This document shows positions 24,471-31,576 of a DNA stretch of 34,094 nt, one piece after another. Made by a program: the position numbers and the translations under genes. This DNA is from Christensenella sp. UBA4379 (GTDB lineage: Bacteria > Bacillota > Clostridia > Christensenellales > Aristaeellaceae): the NCBI GenBank assembly GCA_002391225.1, contig DGRV01000026.1, positions 24,734 through 58,827 on the forward strand. Reading direction: 5' to 3'. How positions within the stretch are numbered: the first letter of the stretch is position 1; every line of letters begins with the position of its first letter. The notes beneath the pieces were generated by a model. The model was given only the letters and a program-made list of their open reading frames with translations. It had not been told where the DNA came from and did not search any database.

Positions 24471-25253
24471 ATGGAAAAAATATCAAAGCGTTTTCTTTTG
24501 ACCGTCTCCTACGACGGTACGAACTACGTGGGCTGGCAGCGGCAGAAGAACGGGCTTTCGGTCCAGCAGGTGCTGGAAGAAGCGCTGGAAAAGCTGCTGG
24601 GCGGGCCGGTGCGGGTCACCGGGGCCAGCCGGACGGACGCGGGCGTCCACGCCCTGGGCCAGCGCGCCCATCTGGACAGCGCCACGAGCATCCCGGCGGA
24701 AAAGCTGCCCTTTGCCCTCAACACCATGCTGCCCGGGGACGTCCGGGTGCTGCAGGGCCTCCGGGTGCCGGACAGCCTGCACGCCCGTTTTTCCGTCAGC
24801 GGGAAGACCTACCGCTACCAGATCCACAACAGCCCCCACGCCAGCGCCCTGTACCGGAATCTCTCGGCCCATGTCCCGGTCCGGCTCGACGAAAGGCGGA
24901 TGGACGAGGCCTGCCGGGTGCTGCTTGGAACGCATGATTTCGCGGCCTTCGCCGCCGCCGGCGGCAGCGCGAAGACGACGGTGCGCACCATCACCGAGAT
25001 CCGGGTGGAACGGACGGGGGAAGAGGTTTTTCTGACCGTCTCCGGGAACGCCTTTCTGTACAACATGGTACGGATCATCGCCGGCACGCTGATCGACATC
25101 GGCCACGGCAAGCTCCCGCCGGAATCCCTTCAAAAAGCCCTGGACACCGGCGACCGCCTGCAACTGGGCGTCACCGCCCCGCCCCAGGGGCTGACGCTGA
25201 TGGAGGTTCGCTACCCTGAAGTCTCCCTTTCGCTGCCCGAGGATGAACAGTAA
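24471..25253 (+). CDS. truA: tRNA pseudouridine(38-40) synthase
   Basis: This 260-residue enzyme makes pseudouridine at positions 38-40 of the tRNA anticodon arm. The catalytic aspartate is D56 in GASRTDAGVHA. Other family stretches are TVSYDGTNYVGWQRQ near the start, KTYRYQIHN, and FLYNMVRIIAGTL. The ATG at 24471 gives the usual N-terminal length but has no ribosome site; TATATT directly precedes it. Translation may therefore be leaderless or weak. truA normally follows ecfT closely; here the inverted repeat separates them. Confidence 0.95.
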   Translation: MEKISKRFLLTVSYDGTNYVGWQRQKNGLSVQQVLEEALEKLLGGPVRVTGASRTDAGVHALGQRAHLDSATSIPAEKLPFALNTMLPGDVRVLQGLRVPDSLHARFSVSGKTYRYQIHNSPHASALYRNLSAHVPVRLDERRMDEACRVLLGTHDFAAFAAAGGSAKTTVRTITEIRVERTGEEVFLTVSGNAFLYNMVRIIAGTLIDIGHGKLPPESLQKALDTGDRLQLGVTAPPQGLTLMEVRYPEVSLSLPEDEQ

Positions 25254-25270
25254 CTGCGCGAGGTGCTTTC

Positions 25271-25633
25271 ATGGAATGTCAGTATACCGAAATGGCGAAG
25301 GTCTTCAAGGCGCTCTCCGACCCCAAGCGGGTCAAGATCGTCGACCTGCTGTCCTGCGGCGAAATGTGCGCCTGCGTCCTGCTCAAATGCTTTGAAATCT
25401 CCCAGCCCACCCTGGCCCACGACATGAAGGTCCTGACGGAAGCGGACATCGTCGTCGGCCGCCGGGAAGGAAAGAACATGTATTACTCCCTGAACTGGGA
25501 GAAGCTCCGGAAAATGGGCAAATGCCTGCAACTGATGTGGATGGCCCCAAAATGCACGGAAAAAGGCCGGGCGCAGAAGAACGCAATAGACGCAAAAAAC
25601 GCGGAAGGCGCGGAAAACACGCCGTGCTGCTGA
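25271..25633 (+). CDS. ArsR-family transcriptional regulator
   Basis: This 120-residue winged-helix repressor contains FKALSDPKRVKIVDLLSCGEMCACVLL: the wing region follows, with ISQPTLAHDMKVL as recognition helix and VVGRREGKNMYYSLN as wing. The Cys pair in GEMCAC sits where ArsR/SmtB proteins bind arsenite or other metals, and a Cys-Cys ends the protein. No arsenite pump or reductase gene lies nearby. The start is ATG 25271, 17 bp after truA, with a modest AGGTG site, so it may be read through from truA. The tandem palindromes at 25645-25686 just downstream suggest that the secreted protein gene is its target. Confidence 0.9.
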   Translation: MECQYTEMAKVFKALSDPKRVKIVDLLSCGEMCACVLLKCFEISQPTLAHDMKVLTEADIVVGRREGKNMYYSLNWEKLRKMGKCLQLMWMAPKCTEKGRAQKNAIDAKNAEGAENTPCC

Positions 25634-25644
25634 CGTCGGGAGAG

Positions 25645-25686
25645 AACGTTAAACGTTAAATGTAAAATATTTAAATATTTAAATTT
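25645..25686. promoter_or_regulatory. Tandem palindromes upstream of the secreted-repeat gene
   Basis: AACGTT occurs twice, 7 bp apart (25645-25657). AAATATTT then occurs twice directly adjoining (25665-25680), followed by AAATTT. They end five bases before the -35 box. ArsR sites are often AT-rich palindromes of this kind. Confidence 0.5.
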
Positions 25687-25691
25687 ATCTA

Positions 25692-25720
25692 TTGATTTAG
25701 CGACAGCGGTGGGATAGAAT
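25692..25720 (+). promoter_or_regulatory. Promoter of the secreted two-domain protein gene
   Basis: TTGATT (25692-25697) and TAGAAT (25715-25720) are 17 bp apart. The inverted repeat AATAGGGAG/CTCCCTATT (25718-25742) begins in the -10 and would form a stem-loop at the very 5' end of the transcript, or serve as an operator. Confidence 0.65.
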
Positions 25721-25764
25721 AGGGAGGCGCACACTCCCTATTATTTTATTTGGAGGAAGTATCC

Positions 25765-26466
25765 ATGAAAAAAACTGCCGTCCTGCTACTGGCCGTAAGT
25801 CTCCTGCTCGCCTGCGCCTGCGCGCTGGCCGAGACAAGCGAAACCTGCACCTACACCGTCTTCAACGAGACCGGTGAAAAGATCGTCGGCCTGTACGTCA
25901 CCGACAACCTGACCGGCGAAAAGAGCGAGAATCTCGTCGGGGAAGAGGGCCTGGCCAAAGGCGGGATCTTCGAGATCAACGGCACCAACAAGGAAGGGTA
26001 TGAAATCACCCTGAGCTTCGTCACCGAAAGCGGGTACGAGGCCGCCTTTGAATCCCTTCACTTTGAGACGGTTCCCCTCACCCTGTTCTCCCGGGAGAAG
26101 GTGGCGGAGAACGTTGCCGCCGCCGGCCCGGACGCAAAGAGCGGCGCGACGCCCCTTTCCTTCTTCGCCCCCGTCTGCACCTATACCGTGCATAACGTGA
26201 CCGGCGAAACCGTCACCGAGCTCTACATCACCGATAACCTGACCGGGGAAAAGAGCGAAAACTACGCCGGCGTGGGCCTGGCGGACGGCGCCAGCGTCGC
26301 CATCAACGGGACCAACAAGGCGGGCTACGCCGTGACCCTCAGCTTCAAAACCGAAAGCGGCTATGAGGCTGCCTTCCCCACCCTCCATTTTGAAACCGTC
26401 CCGATCAGCCTGCTGTCTGCCGACGCCCTGACCGGCGCGACCCCCATCAGCTTTAAAGCACCCTGA
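25765..26466 (+). CDS. Secreted protein of two tandem ~100-residue domains
   Basis: I do not recognise a family. The 233 residues start with a signal peptide, MKKTAVLLLAVSLLLACACA; cleavage after ALA (residue 22) is likely, although LLAC could serve as a lipobox. The mature part is one domain twice, about 28-136 and 138-233. Both copies share CTYTV-N-TGE, LY-TDNLTGEKSEN, INGTNK-GY, TLSF-TESGYEAAF, LHFETVP and end in GATP-SF-AP. The pattern suggests beta-sandwich domains outside the cell. The ATG at 25765 has GGAGG eight bases upstream. The promoter region with its palindromes implies regulation, possibly by the upstream ArsR protein. Confidence 0.82.
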   Translation: MKKTAVLLLAVSLLLACACALAETSETCTYTVFNETGEKIVGLYVTDNLTGEKSENLVGEEGLAKGGIFEINGTNKEGYEITLSFVTESGYEAAFESLHFETVPLTLFSREKVAENVAAAGPDAKSGATPLSFFAPVCTYTVHNVTGETVTELYITDNLTGEKSENYAGVGLADGASVAINGTNKAGYAVTLSFKTESGYEAAFPTLHFETVPISLLSADALTGATPISFKAP

Positions 26467-26555
26467 TCAGCGGCTGGGACAAGAACTCTGCCCCAGGGCC
26501 TGCCGGCCCGCTCTTCATTTACATGCAGTGCCCCGCTCCATTTCCAAAAACGTTA

Positions 26556-26587
26556 GCCCTCCTGTTTTTCTCTGGAAGCAGGAGGGC
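26556..26587. terminator. Hairpin between two convergent genes
   Basis: GCCCTCCTG pairs perfectly with CAGGAGGGC around a 14-base loop. T-rich sequence follows in both directions (ATTTTATG on plus; TAACGTTTTT on minus), so it may serve both genes. Confidence 0.65.
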
Positions 26588-26610
26588 ATTTTATGAAGCC
26601 GCAAAAAATA

Positions 26611-27003
26611 TCAGTCTGATTGTACTTTGGTGAAGGTCCTGACAGTTCCATCATCATAGCGGATTGTCAAAACGCTGTCGACAATTGTGTAAGTACCAGC
26701 GCCCATCAGGTCAATGCGATTCCCTCTGACCGAATAAAAACCAACATCATACCAATCTCGCTCTGAAGTGCCTGAGAATTCGTACGAAACAGCCAGATCG
26801 CCTTTACGGAACCAATCGGGTCTGGACAAATGATAAATGACGCTCCTGACCTAGCCCTTATTTGAAGCTGCGCCCAGCCTCAGATCCTGTTCGCAGGGAA
26901 GATCTGCTTTCCAGCTCCCGGTCAGACCGATTTGATCACCGGTACAGCCGGACAGCAAAAAAACCGCCAGAATGGTCATGATGATCAGCACAGAACGTTT
27001 CAC
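26611..27003 (-). pseudogene. Small lipoprotein gene interrupted by in-frame TAG
   Basis: A GTG at 27003 with AGGAGG six bases upstream opens a lipoprotein: start VKRSVLIIMTILAVF-like signal, lipobox LSGC with Cys20, then GLTGSWKADLPCEQ. At codon 51 a TAG (26851-26853) stops it. The same frame then continues to 26611 with 79 more codons, including DWFRKGDLAVSYEF and GTYTIVDSVLTIRYDDG, the end of a lipocalin-like beta domain. Both halves fit one protein of about 130 residues. The DNA is AT-richer than the neighbours. A pseudogene is the simplest reading; stop-codon readthrough cannot be excluded. Confidence 0.75.
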
Positions 27004-27040
27004 TCAAGACCTCCTTCAATCATATCCCGGCACCTTTGTC

Positions 27041-27610
27041 TCACAGCGACCTGTTCGACTGATCCTCCAGCGCCATCAGCCGAAGACGGCGGTAGACCGC
27101 GTCGCACAGCTCGCAGTCCCTAAGGGCCCGGTGGGCCCCCTCCGTGTTCAGGCGGAACCAGGCGGCGACGGTGGTCTGCTTCCGGTCCGGCAGGAAGGGA
27201 AGATAGCGCCGGGAAAAGCGGAGCACGTCCACAAAGTCGTTTGTCAGCGGCAGGCCCAGGTGAGCCTGGCAGGCGTCGTACAGGCAGTTGACGTCAAAAT
27301 GCACGTTGTAGCCCATCAGCAGGTCTTCCCCGATAAAGGAAAGGAAGGCCGGCAGCACCCGCGCAGGAGGCGGGGCGTCCCGCACCATCTCGTCCGTGAT
27401 ACCGGTCAGGGCGGTGATCCAGGGGTCCACCCGCCGGGAAGGGCGGACAAACCGGTCGAACCTCTCCGCCCGCTTCCCGTCCCGGACCCTCAGGGCGGCG
27501 ATCTCGATGGGCTCCATGCCCGCGGGCGTCATATTGGTTTCGATATCGATCACGGTATAATCCCGGGGCAGGCAAAGCAGGCTCTTCCCCTTGAACGGAC
27601 GCTGGTTCAT
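27041..27610 (-). CDS. DEDDh 3'-5' exonuclease (DnaQ/PolC epsilon-like)
   Basis: This 189-residue protein is a stand-alone exonuclease of the DnaQ family. The four acidic metal ligands and histidine are in place: D22 and E24 in VIDIETN, D106 in GYNVHFDV, and H160 and D165 in GAHRALRDC. Such proteins act in DNA repair, RNA trimming or proofreading in trans. There is no polymerase or helicase domain. The start ATG (27610) overlaps the stop of the kinase-like gene as ATGA, with AGGAGG upstream inside that gene, so the two are translated together. Confidence 0.9.
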   Translation of the reverse strand: MNQRPFKGKSLLCLPRDYTVIDIETNMTPAGMEPIEIAALRVRDGKRAERFDRFVRPSRRVDPWITALTGITDEMVRDAPPPARVLPAFLSFIGEDLLMGYNVHFDVNCLYDACQAHLGLPLTNDFVDVLRFSRRYLPFLPDRKQTTVAAWFRLNTEGAHRALRDCELCDAVYRRLRLMALEDQSNRSL

Positions 27611-28701
27611 ACCTCCTCCCCCAGGGGGACGCGGAACGGCGTATCCGGGAAGGGCAGGGAGAGCGTGCAGCGCTTTTCCGCCTCTGTCTGCTCAAAATAC
27701 GCGTCTTCCAGCGGCATCCAGCGGGAGAAGAACATGGAAGCCTTCTCCCCGTTCCGCCGGAGGATTCTTTTTTTACGCGTATCCAGGTCCGCCCGGACGA
27801 AGGCGGACAGGTCGTACAGCGGCGCGAGCGCCGGGTGCATGGAATAGGATCCTTCTACGATGATCAGCTGGGACGCGGGAACCGGGACGGCTTCGCCCAG
27901 AGCCATTGAGGAGCAGTCGAACCGGCGGTAGGAAAACGCTTCCCCGGACCGAAGGAACGGCCCGACCTCCTGTAAAAACCGCTCCCGGTCCACATTGCCG
28001 CCCGCCTCCCGGAACCGCTCCGGCGTCCGCTGCTCCGGCCGGAGGAAGAAATCGTCCATATGAATCACCGACGCTCCGTACACAGCGTGAAGCAAGGCCG
28101 CGGCTGTGCTCTTGCCCGAAGCGCAGCCGCCCTCCACGGCCAGCGTCACATGCCGGCCCTCCGAAAGACTCCGGTCGATCAGACCCATCAATGGAAGAAG
28201 AGACGCAAATTCCCTGGCGATCACCCGGTAAGCGGGACGGTAAAGCGCCCGGAATGTTTCGCTGTGAGACAGCATGGCCGGGGCCTTGGGAAGGTAGGCG
28301 GAAAGAAAGGCCCGGTCTTCCTCATCGGCAGGAGTTACCCCCATGCTGACCGTCTGACGGATTTCGTCCAGCGCCTCCAGGAACACGTCCTCCCCTCCAG
28401 TCCGGATCCGGGCGGAAAGGGAAAAGAGCTTCTGCACCGTTTCGGGCCGGATATTCCCTTCCCGCGCGTCCCCCAGGTGCAGGCGGACAAAACCATCGGA
28501 CAGTTCCTCCGAAAGCCGCCCGGTCACCGGCGCGCCCTCCCATTCCCCCTGAAGCTGCGCAAAACTCCCCGCCTCGTCCGCGATCAGATGCCCGCAGCCC
28601 AGGCATGCCTGGTGCAGGGCTTTGATCAGGTCCTGGAGGCGGGCCGAAGGGTAGAGGGATTTTTGAGATTCAAAGAGTGAGCGCCAATCAAAAAGCTCCA
28701 T
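27607..28701 (-). CDS. Uridine kinase-like P-loop protein with extra N-terminal domain
   Basis: This 364-residue protein has a C-terminal P-loop kinase of the uridine kinase/phosphoribulokinase type: P-loop VEGGCASGKSTAA (G191-T199), HMDDFFL (214-220) and IIVEGSYSMHP (280-290), with arginine-rich RKKRILRRNG as lid. The first 185 residues form a separate domain I do not recognise, with ACLGCGHLIAD, LSDGFVRLHLGD and FLEALDEI. The phosphate acceptor may be a nucleoside or another small molecule. The ATG at 28701 has AAAGGA. It is followed with a 4-bp overlap by the exonuclease gene. Confidence 0.82.
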   Translation of the reverse strand: MELFDWRSLFESQKSLYPSARLQDLIKALHQACLGCGHLIADEAGSFAQLQGEWEGAPVTGRLSEELSDGFVRLHLGDAREGNIRPETVQKLFSLSARIRTGGEDVFLEALDEIRQTVSMGVTPADEEDRAFLSAYLPKAPAMLSHSETFRALYRPAYRVIAREFASLLPLMGLIDRSLSEGRHVTLAVEGGCASGKSTAAALLHAVYGASVIHMDDFFLRPEQRTPERFREAGGNVDRERFLQEVGPFLRSGEAFSYRRFDCSSMALGEAVPVPASQLIIVEGSYSMHPALAPLYDLSAFVRADLDTRKKRILRRNGEKASMFFSRWMPLEDAYFEQTEAEKRCTLSLPFPDTPFRVPLGEEV

Positions 28702-28870
28702 CCGGCTGTCCTTTCCATAATGTTTTCTTTGTATCCGATGTTTCAGTTTATCAGACTGCTCTGCGTCCTATCGTGTCATAGAAAACACAGGGTCCGTCTT
28801 CATCCTTGCTTTCTCCCGAATGTTTTCACAGACCGATATTACCTTAATCTTCCTGAAAAGTAAACAAAAA
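28702..28870. other. Intergenic region between divergent units
   Basis: This AT-rich stretch must hold the promoter of the kinase-like gene, but I find no clear -35/-10 pair. It ends where the CTTCA array begins. Confidence 0.4.
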
Positions 28871-28948
28871 CTTCACTCAACTTCATCCAAAACTTCACTG
28901 TACTTCACTCAACTTCACTCAAACTTCACTGACTTCACCGCTGCTTCC
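28871..28948 (+). promoter_or_regulatory. Helically phased CTTCA repeat array upstream of the response-regulator promoter
   Basis: CTTCA, mostly as ACTTCACT, begins at 28871, 28881, 28893, 28903, 28913, 28924 and 28933, with a degenerate CTTCC at 28944. Spacings are 10, 12, 10, 10, 11, 9 and 11 bp, mean 10.4. The last copy runs into the poor -35 box. The layout fits cooperative binding of an activator on one face of the DNA. Confidence 0.72.
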
Positions 28949-28973
28949 CAATCCGGCGATTCTGTGGTATAAT
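28945..28973 (+). promoter_or_regulatory. Extended -10 promoter of the response regulator gene
   Basis: A perfect TATAAT (28968-28973) is preceded by TGG, giving an extended -10. The -35 at 17 bp is TTCCCA, weak, so activation from the array is likely. Confidence 0.68.
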
Positions 28974-29030
28974 GGGGGTATCGGAAGAGAAAAACAGGCG
29001 GCGAAATTCTTTTGATGCAGTGAGGAGCAG

Positions 29031-30608
29031 ATGTATCAGATCTTTGTGGTGGAGGATGAACTGCTGATCCGGCAGAACATCCGCAACATGGTCGAGAAAA
29101 TGCAGGGGCCCTATGCCTTCTGCGGGGAGGCGTCGGACGGGGAGATGGCCCTGTCGATGATCCAGGAGCTGATGCCGGACATCCTGCTGACGGACATCCG
29201 GATGCCCTTCCTGGACGGGCTGGGGCTGATCCGTCACGCCAAAGCCCTGATGCCCTGGCTGAAGGTAGCCATCATCAGCGGGTACGGCGATTTTGAGTAC
29301 GCCCAGAAGGCCATTTCTCTGGGCGTGGACCAGTATCTGTTAAAGCCGGTCCGGCAGGCGGAGCTGGTGCAGGCCGTCGAAGCGATGGCCGCCCAGATCG
29401 AAAAAACAAAAGCCGCCGGAAGCGGGATGCCCGGCGGGATGGACGAGGGCGAGGTCCGTCTGGCGCTGCGCCGTCAGTGGCTGGAGCAGCTTCTGTACGA
29501 CCGGCCGGACCTGGATCAGCTCCTGGAAAAGGCTCAGGCCCTGGGGCTGGACGTCGTCAAGGCGCATTATCTGGTGACGATCGTGTCGTTCGACTCCTCC
29601 GACGCCGACCAGTACCAGCTCAGAAACGCCGTACAGAAAACGATGGAGGAAGCGGGCTGCGGCCTGTACCGGTTCAATTCCTCCGACCAGATGACCTATC
29701 TTACCTGCGACAGCGACCCGGACCTCCTGAACGAGCGGGTCTATCAGCTGGTCACCATCCTGCGCCACGAGCTTCGGGACCTGTGCCCCGTGGTCACCGC
29801 GGTGATCGGGCCTCGCGCCGGGCGGCTCGGCGCCGTCAGCGAAGCGTACCACGCCGCCGCCGGGCTGATGAAGGCCGTGCGCAACCTCTGCGTCGGCAAG
29901 GTGATCAACATGAACGACCCTTCCCCCGTCTCCCCGGAGATCACCCGGCTGGAAAGCCCCTTCGGCGAAGATTTCCAGCGCAGGCTGCAGTACGCCGGCC
30001 CGGAGGACGTGCCCGCCCTGATCGACGACATTCTGAACGGCCCGGACGGGGATCAGTTCGAGAGTGTGCTCGTCCGCTATAACGCCCTCCTGTCCCTTTT
30101 TAAAACCGCCGCCTGCCTGGCCCCTAAGGGTCCGTCCGCCGCAGAAAAGGCCGGGATCGACCGGGAGTTCGACCTGACCGCTGCCTCCGGCAGCAAAAGC
30201 GCCTTCCGGGAAGCGGCTGTCGGCATCCTCCAGCGCGCCCTGAGGGAACAGACACGCCGAAGCGGCGAAACGGAGGGCTATTTCTACGTGATCACCCGCG
30301 CCCAGCGCTACGCCCAGGAGCATTTCCGGGACCCGGACATTTCCCTGCTGAGCACCGCTCGGCACGTAGGCATGAGCGCCGCCTATTTCAGCACCGTCTT
30401 TTCCCAGACGGCGGGCCAGTCCTTTATCTCCTACCTGACGGGCCTGAGGATGGACCGCGCCAAGGAGCTGCTGACGGGAACGGACATGCGCCTGACCGAC
30501 ATCGCCATGGAGATCGGCTACAACGAGCCCAATTATTTCAGCCACGTTTTCCGCAAAACCGTCGGCATGACCCCCAAGGAATACCGGCAGCGGCATATTT
30601 CTCAGTAA
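29031..30608 (+). CDS. YesN-type response regulator with AraC-family DNA-binding domain
   Basis: This 525-residue regulator has an N-terminal receiver domain (1-120): acidic pocket E8, D9 and E10 in VVEDE, phosphoacceptor D55 in LTDIRMP, and K105 in YLLKPV. A middle region of about 300 residues of unknown fold follows. The C-terminus (about 425-525) carries two AraC helix-turn-helix motifs, with ISLLSTARHVGMSAAYFSTVF and DIAMEIGYNEPNYFSHVFRK. It should be phosphorylated by the YesM-like kinase encoded at 31573-33039 on the other strand. The ATG at 29031 has GAGGAG. The phased CTTCA array upstream suggests auto-activation. Its 3' end overlaps the convergent binding-protein gene by 7 bp. Confidence 0.93.
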   Translation: MYQIFVVEDELLIRQNIRNMVEKMQGPYAFCGEASDGEMALSMIQELMPDILLTDIRMPFLDGLGLIRHAKALMPWLKVAIISGYGDFEYAQKAISLGVDQYLLKPVRQAELVQAVEAMAAQIEKTKAAGSGMPGGMDEGEVRLALRRQWLEQLLYDRPDLDQLLEKAQALGLDVVKAHYLVTIVSFDSSDADQYQLRNAVQKTMEEAGCGLYRFNSSDQMTYLTCDSDPDLLNERVYQLVTILRHELRDLCPVVTAVIGPRAGRLGAVSEAYHAAAGLMKAVRNLCVGKVINMNDPSPVSPEITRLESPFGEDFQRRLQYAGPEDVPALIDDILNGPDGDQFESVLVRYNALLSLFKTAACLAPKGPSAAEKAGIDREFDLTAASGSKSAFREAAVGILQRALREQTRRSGETEGYFYVITRAQRYAQEHFRDPDISLLSTARHVGMSAAYFSTVFSQTAGQSFISYLTGLRMDRAKELLTGTDMRLTDIAMEIGYNEPNYFSHVFRKTVGMTPKEYRQRHISQ

Positions 30609-31576
30609 CCCCTTTGCACGATGATTCCTTCCGTCAGGTTTTCCGCGTCAAAGGACGTTTCGTCCACATAGGTATATTTGGCGGGGGTTTCCCCGCGCCG
30701 CAGCTGTTCGATGATCGCCCGCACCCGGGGGCCGTGCAAGGGGTTGCACTCTACGTCCAGGTTGATTTCCCCGCTGAGCACCAGGCGCAGCGCCGCGGCG
30801 CTGGCGTCAAAGGAAAGGATGGAAACGTCCCTGCCGGGGGTAAGCCCCGCGGCCTTCAGCGCGTCGATGGCGCCGTAGGCCATGTTGTCATTTTCGGAAT
30901 AGATCACGTCGAAGGCCGTTTTTTCCCTGAGCAGGGACTCGATGAGTTCCTGCCCTTTGGCCTGGGTAAAATCCCCCGGGGCCTGGAAGACAAGCTCCCA
31001 GCCCGGATGCTTTTGAAGTGCGGCCATCAGCCCCTCGGTCCGGCCGATCTGGGCGGAGGAACCGATATTGCCCTGCAGATGGACGATGCGCAGGGTTTCC
31101 GGCAGGTTTTCCTCCATCCACCGGGCGGCCGTATCGCCCTCCCGGCGGAAGTCGCTGCCCACCCAGCAGGTAAAGAGGCTCTCGTCCTCTACCTCGATCC
31201 GCCGGTCCACCAGGATCACGGGGATGCCGGCGGCCCTGGCTTCCGACAGCACGGTATCCCAGCCGTTTTCCGTCGTCGGGGCCAGGACGATGTAATCGAC
31301 GCCCTGGTTGATGAAATTGCGGATGGCGGTGATCTGCTTTTCCTGCTTCTGCTGGGCGTCCTCCAGGATCAGGCGGTAGCCGTTTTCGGCGGAAAACGCC
31401 TGCACCATGCTGCTGGTGTTGCCAAGCCGCCAGTCCGACTCCGCACCCACCTGGGAAAAGCCGACCACGGTCAGCTGGGCTTCGTCTGGTTTGACCGGCT
31501 CCGCCGCGCGCGGGGCACAGGCGCAGAGCAGGACGCACAGGCAGAGCAGCTGGGCCAGCAGGAATCCCTTTTTCAT
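30602..31576 (-). CDS. YtfQ-like sugar-binding lipoprotein, sensor partner
   Basis: This 324-residue periplasmic-binding-type protein has a lipoprotein signal (LCAC, Cys20). Its sequence follows the galactofuranose-binding YtfQ pattern closely: VVGFSQVGAESDWR, DAQQKQEKQI, NFINQGVDYIVLAP, ENGWDTVL, PVILVDRRI, HLQGNIGSSAQIGRTEG and GDFTQAKG. YtfQ binds galactofuranose in E. coli. The gene starts inside the kinase gene with ATGA overlap and AGGAGG, and there is no permease or ATPase next to it. It therefore probably reports sugar to the kinase, like XylFII with LytS in Clostridium, rather than serving transport. The exact sugar is unknown. Confidence 0.88.
   Translation of the reverse strand: MKKGFLLAQLLCLCVLLCACAPRAAEPVKPDEAQLTVVGFSQVGAESDWRLGNTSSMVQAFSAENGYRLILEDAQQKQEKQITAIRNFINQGVDYIVLAPTTENGWDTVLSEARAAGIPVILVDRRIEVEDESLFTCWVGSDFRREGDTAARWMEENLPETLRIVHLQGNIGSSAQIGRTEGLMAALQKHPGWELVFQAPGDFTQAKGQELIESLLREKTAFDVIYSENDNMAYGAIDALKAAGLTPGRDVSILSFDASAAALRLVLSGEINLDVECNPLHGPRVRAIIEQLRRGETPAKYTYVDETSFDAENLTEGIIVQRGY

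Noticed and set aside
26851..26853. TAG read as pyrrolysine
   Set aside because: No pyl genes or insertion context are visible, and a small lipoprotein is an unlikely user; nonsense mutation is simpler.
28871..28948. CTTCA repeats as a CRISPR array
   Set aside because: Units are about 10 bp with 5-bp spacers, far too short; no cas gene is present.
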